From NCBI GenBank assembly GCA_027728645.1, contig JAQCAA010000003.1, positions 1-41,790 of the forward strand: a DNA stretch of 41,790 bases. Reading direction: 5' to 3'. The notes beneath the pieces are model-generated. The model searched no databases and was not told the origin of the DNA. It saw nothing but the letters and a program-made list of their open reading frames with translations. Numbering within the stretch: the first letter of the stretch is position 1; each line of letters begins with the position of its first letter. The translations under genes were made by a program, and so were the position numbers. This DNA is from Actinomycetota bacterium. GTDB lineage: Bacteria > Actinomycetota > Acidimicrobiia > Spongiisociales > UBA5794. Shown here in pieces: positions 35,413 to 41,790 of this stretch.

Positions 35413-36477
35413 ATGATGCCCACTGCAGCTGCACCCCTTCAACTTCTCAGGCGATTTGCGCCAGGTACCCCGTTGCGCACCGCTGCGGAGCTTGTCATGC
35501 AGCAAGGGACGGGGGCGTTGATCCTCTTCGGCTCTGGCCCAACCGTCGAAGCTGTGTGCAGCGGAGGTTTCACGCTATCAAACGCCCCGTACACCGCCCA
35601 ACGGATCGCCGAGCTTGCAAAGATGGACGGCGGGATTGTGGTGAACGACCAAAGCGGCCAAATTCTCCGAGCGAACGTTCACTTCATGCCAGACGCTTCG
35701 ATCGAGACTGCGGAGACGGGAACACGGTTCCGAACAGCCGAACGGTTGTCGAAGCAAACTGGTTGTCCTGTCCTCGCAGTGTCGGAAGAGAGCCATCTCG
35801 TAGCAGTGGTGTTTGGAGGGAACTCTCGGTTCATGCTCCAGTCCACGACGTCCTTACTCGACGAAGCGAATCAGCGCCTTCAGTCTCTTGAACGCCTTCG
35901 GCGCCAGTTTGACGACGCCGTGAGACGGCTCGAACGCTACGAGGTGGATGATCTGGTCTCGTTTCGCGAAGTTGTGAGTGTTATCCAGCGTGCTGCAGTC
36001 ATACGGCTCCTTTCACGAGAGCTTGAACCGATAACGGCCGAACTTGGGGACCAGGCGTCCGTGGTGTCTCTCCAGGCTGGGGATTTGGTGCATGAAGTCG
36101 ATGAGGTTGCCGAGTTGGTGAACATTGACTACCAGAAGCGCAAGCCACGTAAGGGCTCGTCTGTGTACGCACGGCTCGATGCACTTGCAAGAGACGACTT
36201 GTTCGATGCAGCCTCCATCGCTACTGCGCTCGGTTTCGTGCCGATAGAGACTCCAGCTCATCCGAGAGGTGCTCGAGTTCTCGCCAGTGTGCCGCGGCTT
36301 CCCAATTCCGTTGCGGAGGCAATTCTCCAAAAGTTCGGCTCCTATGCACGGCTGAGAGGCGTCTCTGCGGAGGATCTCGCCGCTGTTGGCGGCGTCGGAC
36401 CCATGCGTGCGCAGACCATTCGGGCCTACCTCAGCCGGCTCGAAGAAGTCAGTTTGCTCGGTGATGTCGTCGGCTGA
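35413..36477 (+). CDS. disA: DisA-family diadenylate cyclase / DNA integrity scanning protein, variant active site
   Basis: 354 residues. N-terminal DAC domain, a coiled linker (about 155-190) and a C-terminal helix-hairpin-helix domain (LRGVSAEDLAAVGGVGPMRA), as in DisA proteins that make c-di-AMP and bind branched DNA. The DAC signature motifs differ: DGA is DGG (residues 72-74, MDGGIVVND) and RHR is RFR (105-107, GTRFRTAERLSKQTG). The bases are unambiguous in the frame. Surrounding segments are well conserved (QILRANVHFMPD, CPVLAVSE), so the fold is intact. Whether it still makes c-di-AMP is uncertain. The neighbours radA and carD are the usual ones. Confidence 0.9.
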   Translation: MMPTAAAPLQLLRRFAPGTPLRTAAELVMQQGTGALILFGSGPTVEAVCSGGFTLSNAPYTAQRIAELAKMDGGIVVNDQSGQILRANVHFMPDASIETAETGTRFRTAERLSKQTGCPVLAVSEESHLVAVVFGGNSRFMLQSTTSLLDEANQRLQSLERLRRQFDDAVRRLERYEVDDLVSFREVVSVIQRAAVIRLLSRELEPITAELGDQASVVSLQAGDLVHEVDEVAELVNIDYQKRKPRKGSSVYARLDALARDDLFDAASIATALGFVPIETPAHPRGARVLASVPRLPNSVAEAILQKFGSYARLRGVSAEDLAAVGGVGPMRAQTIRAYLSRLEEVSLLGDVVG

Positions 36478-36502
36478 CGGCCAACTGACCCCACCCGACC
36501 GA

Positions 36503-36508
36503 TACAAT
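36503..36508 (+). promoter_or_regulatory. Candidate -10 box TACAAT for carD
   Basis: TACAAT, 29 bases before the GTG at 36538. GAGG at 36530 serves as the ribosome site. Confidence 0.4.
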
Positions 36509-36537
36509 CAAGAATTCTGACCATCTCATGAGGATCT

Positions 36538-37227
36538 GTGGCAACTAAGAAAACCCCTGCACCAAAGGCGACAGCCAAGGCTTCGACCGCAAACGCAAAG
36601 AAGTCTGGCACTTCCGCGGCGAAGAAAGCCTCTGCAAAGGCTGCTGCTGTGAAGAAGGCTCCTTCTGTGAAGAAGGCTCCAGCGAAGAAGAAGCCTGCTG
36701 CGAAGAAGTCGGCACCGGTTACCTACCCGTTCGCCGTGGGGGACAACGTCGTGTATCCGCACCACGGGGCCGCAACGATCATTCAGAAGAAGCGGATCAA
36801 CTTTGCTGGCGAGAAGCGTGACTACTTCATTCTCGAGGTCGCCACCGACCAGCTGATTATCCAGGTCCCTGCTGAAAACGCTCTTGAGCGTGGTGTAAGA
36901 CCTGTGATTTCACGGAGCAAGGCACAGCAGGTGTTCGCAACGTTCAAGGACGAGCCGCAAGAGGCGGGCTCGAACTGGAGCCGTTGGTACAAGCTACTCA
37001 CGGAGAAGATCAACTCCGGCGACATCTTCCAGGTTGCTGAAGTTGTGCGCGATCTCACACATACACAGCAGGTCAAGGGGATTTCGCCGGCCCTTAAGCG
37101 GATGCTCGCAAAGGCAAGACTCATCATTGTGTCTGAATTGCGGTTCTCGCTGGTTCTCAGCGAGGAAGACGCTATCAAGAAGCTCGACCGGGCTCTGCCA
37201 AAGGTCGAGGTGCCAGAAGACGCTTGA
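36538..37227 (+). CDS. carD: CarD-family RNA polymerase-binding regulator with lysine-rich tail
   Basis: 229 residues, GTG start. Residues 1-61 are a Lys/Ala/Pro-rich tail (repeats like KKAPSVKKAPAKKKPAAKK) resembling histone H1 tails. From about 62 the CarD core begins: YPFAVGDNVVYPHHGAATI (RNA-polymerase-interacting domain), then NWSRWYKLLTEKINSGD and VAEVVRDLTH, and KRMLAKARLIIVSEL of the DNA-binding domain. CarD stabilises the open complex at rRNA and other promoters. Mycobacterial CarD starts directly at the core, so the tail is an addition. The gene is followed by ispD after 22 bases, the usual order. Confidence 0.93.
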   Translation: MATKKTPAPKATAKASTANAKKSGTSAAKKASAKAAAVKKAPSVKKAPAKKKPAAKKSAPVTYPFAVGDNVVYPHHGAATIIQKKRINFAGEKRDYFILEVATDQLIIQVPAENALERGVRPVISRSKAQQVFATFKDEPQEAGSNWSRWYKLLTEKINSGDIFQVAEVVRDLTHTQQVKGISPALKRMLAKARLIIVSELRFSLVLSEEDAIKKLDRALPKVEVPEDA

Positions 37228-37249
37228 TGCACCAGCCGAGGCGCCACCA

Positions 37250-37876
37250 ATGAAGGTGTGGGCCATCGTGGTTGCTGGTGGCTCTGGTTCACGGTTCGGG
37301 GGACCGAAACACGCAGTCCTGCTTGGTGGTGTTCCGCTGTGGCGTCGGTGCGTGCAAACTCTTGAGGCAGCCGGCCTTGAAACTGTCGTGGTGGTTGGTG
37401 ATGTCCCCGGTGGGCTGCCAGGAGGATTGCGCCGACGGGACTCGGTTTCCGCAGGTCTCTCCGTTGTCCCAGACACTGTCGAGTGGGTCCTCGTTCACGA
37501 TGCCGCAAGGCCGTTGGTCTCGATCAAACTCGTTGAACGAGTGATAGAAGCAGCGTCTTCAGCGACTGCGGATGCCGTCATTCCTGTATCGCGTGTCACC
37601 GATACGCTCAAGATTGTTGATGGAGACACCGTGATGGGGACCGTGGACCGTAGTGCACTGGTCGCAGTTCAGACACCGCAGGCGTTCCGCACCACAAAGC
37701 TGAAGAAGGCCCACCTCCGCGATCTCGATGACGACGTCACCGATGACGCCGGGTTGATCGAGCGGGAAGGGGGTATTGTGATGACGGTGCCCGGAGAAGT
37801 AACCAATATCAAGATCACATTCGACGGCGACCTCGAACTGGCCGAGGCATTGTTGGGGAGGCTGCAACTTGAGTGA
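37250..37876 (+). CDS. ispD: 2-C-methyl-D-erythritol 4-phosphate cytidylyltransferase
   Basis: 208 residues from the ATG at 37250. N-terminal nucleotide-binding loop VVAGGSGSRFGGPKHAVLLG; VLVHDAARPLVS; VAVQTPQAFRTTKLKKAH; and VTDDAGLIEREGG are the family landmarks. Transfers CMP from CTP to methylerythritol phosphate in the non-mevalonate isoprenoid pathway. It overlaps ispF by 8 bases. Confidence 0.95.
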   Translation: MKVWAIVVAGGSGSRFGGPKHAVLLGGVPLWRRCVQTLEAAGLETVVVVGDVPGGLPGGLRRRDSVSAGLSVVPDTVEWVLVHDAARPLVSIKLVERVIEAASSATADAVIPVSRVTDTLKIVDGDTVMGTVDRSALVAVQTPQAFRTTKLKKAHLRDLDDDVTDDAGLIEREGGIVMTVPGEVTNIKITFDGDLELAEALLGRLQLE

Positions 37877-38348
37877 TGTGCGCACGGGGTTTGGGTACGA
37901 CGCACATGCCTTCGGCGGGGAAGGCCCAGTGGTTCTCTGTGGCGTGGCGATAGCGCACCCGACTGGAGTGATCGGCACTTCGGATGCGGACGTCTCGGCC
38001 CATGCCGTGTGTGATGCGCTGCTCGGTGCTGTGGCGCTTGGCGATCTAGGACTCCACTTTCCGAGTGTTGCTGAGAGTTCGCTGGACGCGGACTCTCTCG
38101 AAATGCTTACGACCTGTGCCGACATGGTGAGATCTGAGGGGTATTCGATATCGAGTGTTGACGTGACGATCATCGCGCAAGAGGTGCAAGTGAACCCTCA
38201 CAGAGACCTGATGCGCACGAACATCGCTGTCGCTGCCTCGATGCCGATTGAGCGGGTATCGGTGAAGGCAACGACCACGGATCATCTCGGCTGGATTGGA
38301 AGAAGCGAGGGCCTCGCCGCCCATGCGGTGGTAACGGTGAGTCGCTGA
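37869..38348 (+). CDS. ispF: 2-C-methyl-D-erythritol 2,4-cyclodiphosphate synthase
   Basis: 159 residues from a TTG at 37869; an in-frame GTG at 37878 is a close alternative. Zinc site in GFGYDAHAFGGEGP (D-x-H) with SDADVSAHAVCDALLGAVAL supplying the third ligand; the CMP-binding SVKATTTDHLGWIGRSEGLA near the C-terminus is standard. Follows IspD in the pathway, releasing CMP and forming the cyclic diphosphate. Confidence 0.95.
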   Translation: MSDVRTGFGYDAHAFGGEGPVVLCGVAIAHPTGVIGTSDADVSAHAVCDALLGAVALGDLGLHFPSVAESSLDADSLEMLTTCADMVRSEGYSISSVDVTIIAQEVQVNPHRDLMRTNIAVAASMPIERVSVKATTTDHLGWIGRSEGLAAHAVVTVSR

Positions 38349-38349
38349 G

Positions 38350-39078
38350 CTACAGCGCGTCGATGACTGCTCGCCCGACTGCTGGATCGTTGGTGACCAC
38401 AGCAACCACTCCTGCTTGAAACAGATCGGCGATCTCATCTGGGTCGTCAACCGTCCACACCACAACCTTCAGACCTGCCCTATTCGCCCTTTTCACGGTC
38501 CTGCTTGGATTCTTGAGAAGGTGTGTCCGTGGGAGATGAACGGCATGATGTCTTGCCGTCTTGGCCCACCGGATGGCCACCCAATCGGGAGTCGGGTCAG
38601 TGACAAGAAGTCCCCGCAGGACGTCTGGGGACACGACACCCGCTCGACGGACAGATGACGGGTCAAAAGACGACAGCAGAATCCTTTTGAGATCGTCTCG
38701 ATTCTCGAGCTCAGCAATGGTTTGGTCGACGATGCCCCGACTTGAATCGAACCCGGGTTCGCCTCGATGGTTCTTGATCTCGCCGTTGACGTACATCGAC
38801 CCCGGAATGGCCGCCAGTCCTTCGGCGAGGGTGGCGATCAAGGGGTCGGCCTCTCGAATCTCATGATACGTCCGCTCCGACAGCGGTCCGAGGGCAGGGT
38901 GGCTCGCATCGTGAGCCAAGATAAGTCTCCCATCGGAAGTACGCCTGACATCGAGTTCGATCCCATCCGCCCCGGCCTCGGCCGCGAGCGTAAACGCCTC
39001 GATTGAATTGCCTCGAGCGTGTGCGAAGTCGCCCCGGTGAGCGTAGATAAAGGGACCGGGGTCGAGTGGGGTTGGCAT
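38350..39078 (-). CDS. Glycerophosphodiester phosphodiesterase family protein
   Basis: 242 residues from the ATG at 39078. TIM-barrel GDPD domain. The first catalytic block is FIYAHRGDFAHARGNSIEAF (HRG, with N and E). DGIELDVRRTSDGRLILAHD carries the metal-binding E-x-D and second catalytic His. MYVNGEIKNH supplies a further metal-binding glutamate, and VVWTVDDPDEIADLFQAGV is the usual C-terminal motif. No signal peptide, so cytoplasmic hydrolysis of phospholipid head-group diesters is likely. It interrupts the otherwise co-directional ispF-cysS order and diverges from cysS across 59 bases. Confidence 0.9.
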   Translation of the reverse strand: MPTPLDPGPFIYAHRGDFAHARGNSIEAFTLAAEAGADGIELDVRRTSDGRLILAHDASHPALGPLSERTYHEIREADPLIATLAEGLAAIPGSMYVNGEIKNHRGEPGFDSSRGIVDQTIAELENRDDLKRILLSSFDPSSVRRAGVVSPDVLRGLLVTDPTPDWVAIRWAKTARHHAVHLPRTHLLKNPSRTVKRANRAGLKVVVWTVDDPDEIADLFQAGVVAVVTNDPAVGRAVIDAL

Positions 39079-39088
39079 TTCACGTCGC

Positions 39089-39094
39089 ACAGTA
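39089..39094 (-). promoter_or_regulatory. Candidate -10 box for the GDPD gene
   Basis: Read on the minus strand, TACTGT ends 10 bases before the ATG at 39078, close to a leaderless layout. Confidence 0.25.
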
Positions 39095-39125
39095 ACCGAT
39101 GTGGTCTGTGCGCTGAGGTGTCGGG

Positions 39126-39131
39126 TACCAT
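39126..39131 (+). promoter_or_regulatory. -10 box TACCAT of a leaderless cysS transcript
   Basis: TACCAT ends 6 bases before the ATG at 39138; the gap CCCGCC cannot serve as a ribosome site. Confidence 0.45.
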
Positions 39132-39137
39132 CCCGCC

Positions 39138-40503
<1,366 letters not shown>

Positions 40504-40529
<26 letters not shown>

Positions 40530-41244
40530 TCTCGAAGGCTTCCATTCGGTAAGGGCGGCGCTCACCGCTGGGCGAGTTAGAACAATTTCAGTTGAACGCA
40601 ACCGTGTCCGGCATGCTGAAGTGGTTGAACTGGTTGAGGATGCGAGAGCGCGTGGAGTCAGGGTCGAACTCGTCGATGACGTGAGAGATCGAGCCGTGAC
40701 TGGGGCGCCGCAGGGAATTGTTGCGACCGCCGATTCACTCCCAACGATGTCGTTGAAAGAGGCTGTTGCCAGTTCGGACAATCCGGCGCTTCTCGTCGTC
40801 GACCACGTTGAAGATCCGCGCAATATCGGAGCCGCCGCGAGGTCCGCGGTCGCTTCTGGGATGACAGGCATTGTTGTATCGCGTAACCGATCGGCCCCTC
40901 TCGGAGCCACTGCGTTCAAAGCTGCTGTTGGGGCGTTCGAAGTGTTGCCGGTGGTCATGGTGTCATCTGTTGCTGACGCCCTCAAGCGACTGAACCAGCT
41001 CGGACTGTGGTGTGTCGGACTCGACGGATCTGGTGATCGCTCGATTCTTGGACTTGAACTTCTTGCACAGCCCGTTGCCGTGTGTGTTGGTGCTGAAGGC
41101 TCGGGGCTGTCCCGCCTGGCTGCGGAGCGCTGTGATGTCATCGCAAGCATCCCGATGATTGGACCGGCGGAGAGTCTGAATTCATCCGTTGCGAGCGCGC
41201 TCGCGTGTTACGAGGTTGCTCGCGTCCGGGGTTGGGTATCCTGA
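40504..41244 (+). CDS. rlmB: TrmH/SpoU-family RNA 2'-O-methyltransferase (RlmB-like)
   Basis: 246 residues from the ATG at 40504, within the end of cysS. SPOUT methyltransferase. N-terminal RNA-binding domain with EGFHSVRAALTAGRV. Motif 1 VEDPRNIGAAARSAVASG, motif 2 CVGAEGSGLSRLAAE and motif 3 IPMIGPAESLNSSVASALA form the knotted AdoMet site. Expected to methylate 23S rRNA G2251 (E. coli numbering). cysS-rlmB is the common actinobacterial order, which supports RlmB over other TrmH paralogues. Confidence 0.9.
41237..41242 (+). promoter_or_regulatory. Candidate -10 box for tRNA-Thr(TGT)
   Basis: TATCCT 9 bases before the tRNA, inside the last codons of rlmB. Confidence 0.25.
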
Positions 41245-41251
41245 CGACTTC

Positions 41252-41325
41252 GCTGGCGTAGCTCAGTTGGCCAGAGCAGCCGCCTTGTAAGCGGCAGGTC
41301 ATGGGTTCGAGTCCCATCGCCAGCT
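41252..41325 (+). tRNA. tRNA-Thr (anticodon TGT)
   Basis: 74 bases. Acceptor GCTGGCG/CGCCAGC fully paired. Anticodon stem GCCGC/GCGGC with loop CTTGTAA; anticodon TGT at 41286-41288. T-loop TTCGAGT. Discriminator T; the following CAA means CCA is not encoded, unlike the tRNA-Thr at 8421. Confidence 0.97.
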
Positions 41326-41334
41326 CAACTCGTC

Positions 41335-41394
41335 CAGAGGACAGACCGGTCGCTGTGCTCCCTTTCAGAGGACAGACCGGTCGCTGTGCTCCCT
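41335..41394. repeat. 29-base direct repeat, two copies
   Basis: Identical 29-base units at 41335-41363 and 41366-41394, separated by TT. Each begins CAGAGGACAGACCGG. The first 12 bases are the reverse complement of GTCTGTCCTCTG in the following array, so stems can form between them. Confidence 0.85.
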
Positions 41395-41406
41395 CACGGA
41401 CTTTCG

Positions 41407-41448
41407 TCCTCTGTCCTCTGACGTCTGTCCTCTGACTCCTGTCCTCTG
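41407..41448. repeat. Heptamer array D
   Basis: Six consecutive 7-base units: four are TCCTCTG, the other two ACGTCTG and ACTCCTG. It lies between tRNA-Thr(TGT) and the transporter promoter. Confidence 0.85.
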
Positions 41449-41458
41449 CCGTATCCGG

Positions 41459-41464
41459 TACAAT
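41459..41464 (+). promoter_or_regulatory. -10 box TACAAT of a leaderless transcript
   Basis: TACAAT ends 7 bases before the GTG at 41472, 10 bases after array D. Confidence 0.45.
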
Positions 41465-41471
41465 CCGATTT

Positions 41472-41790
41472 GTGGACGACGAACACAATGGCGCTGGGGA
41501 ATCCTCCGATCATGACTTAGGGGCGGTTGTGCGGCGTCTGGGTATCTTTTCGTGGTCGATCATCGGAGTGCTGATTCTGACGTCCGGAGTCTTCTGGGCA
41601 CTCAGCCACGGTCGCATCATTCTTGCGCCGCTTCTGTTAGCGGTTGTCATTGTCTTTGTTCTGAACCCAATTGTGAGTTGGTTTGCAAATCGGGGGATTC
41701 CGAGGATTGTTGGGGCAATGATCGGGTTCCTTGCATTCTTCGCCGGCATCACCCTTATCGTGCTGATAGTCGCCCCAGGCATCGTCGAAC
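41472..41790 (+). CDS. AI-2E family transporter (PerM-like), 3' partial
   Basis: The first 106 residues are in the window; the gene runs off the right edge. From the GTG at 41472: a polar acidic N-terminus (DDEHNGAGESSDHD), a first transmembrane helix (FSWSIIGVLILTSGVFWAL), then ILAPLLLAVVIVFVLNPIVS, typical of the DUF20/PerM/AI-2E exporter family, and RGIPRIVGAMIGFLAFFAG. The start is set by a -10 box 7 bases upstream, in the leaderless arrangement. The substrate of most family members is unknown despite the AI-2E name. Confidence 0.8.
   Translation, partial: MDDEHNGAGESSDHDLGAVVRRLGIFSWSIIGVLILTSGVFWALSHGRIILAPLLLAVVIVFVLNPIVSWFANRGIPRIVGAMIGFLAFFAGITLIVLIVAPGIVE

Noticed and set aside
41335-41394. 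Possible CRISPR (29-base repeat)
   Set aside because: Only two units, with a 2-base gap instead of a spacer, and no cas genes. A tandem duplication fits better.

Overview
The window is a dense, mostly plus-strand piece of an actinobacterial chromosome. Evidence for Actinomycetota: a SigR/RsrA-type ECF sigma and zinc anti-sigma pair; a PimB-like mannosyltransferase; a DUF2342 (zincin_2) protein ahead of tilS-hpt-ftsH; a CarD regulator next to ispD-ispF-cysS; TopA with a lysine-rich tail instead of zinc fingers; and many likely leaderless starts. The mix of conserved housekeeping order and missing parts suggests a deep-branching group such as Acidimicrobiia. That placement is inference; no rRNA or other decisive marker is present.

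Layout. 1-8366: tandem histidine phosphatase (cut by the left edge), PimB-like glycosyltransferase, topA, then tmk-holB-plsC-like-TIGR01777 gene with overlapping stops and starts. 8421-10143: tRNA-Thr(CGT), a palindromic repeat with a fragment of the same tRNA, a cupin gene, a 379-base non-coding stretch, and the sigR-rsrA pair. 10240-10948: a tiny zinc-motif protein and a small membrane protein. 10983-22049: zincin, tilS, hpt, ftsH, a phosphatase-fold gene lacking its catalytic residues, a degenerate FolK fused to a double-hotdog thioesterase, DUF2520, panC, coaX, lysS. In related genomes folE-folP-folB-folK usually follow ftsH; here only the degenerate folK-like piece remains. 22063-24582 (minus): septum-formation-like lipoprotein and polyprenyl diphosphate synthase. 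24683-32663: clpC and a BMP-type nucleoside ABC transporter operon. 32664-41244: repeat-rich spacer, zinc-ribbon/discoidin membrane protein (minus), tiny membrane protein, radA, disA, carD, ispD, ispF, glpQ-like (minus), cysS, rlmB. 41252-41790: tRNA-Thr(TGT), a repeat array, and the start of an AI-2E family transporter.

Themes. (i) At least eight coding starts have a TANNNT box 6-8 bases upstream of the start codon and no Shine-Dalgarno, the signature of leaderless mRNAs. In three other places such a box lies 6-10 bases before a tiny ORF that ends at the start or ribosome site of the next gene. (ii) Intergenic DNA holds two kinds of small repeat: a compound palindrome (two copies, 9.5 kb apart) and degenerate 7-base-period arrays sharing the word TCCTCTG. 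(iii) Several familiar enzymes carry altered catalytic motifs: FolK-like domain, dual-specificity phosphatase fold, DisA. These and the FolK-thioesterase fusion are the most interesting points. No CRISPR array, integrase, transposase or phage gene was found.
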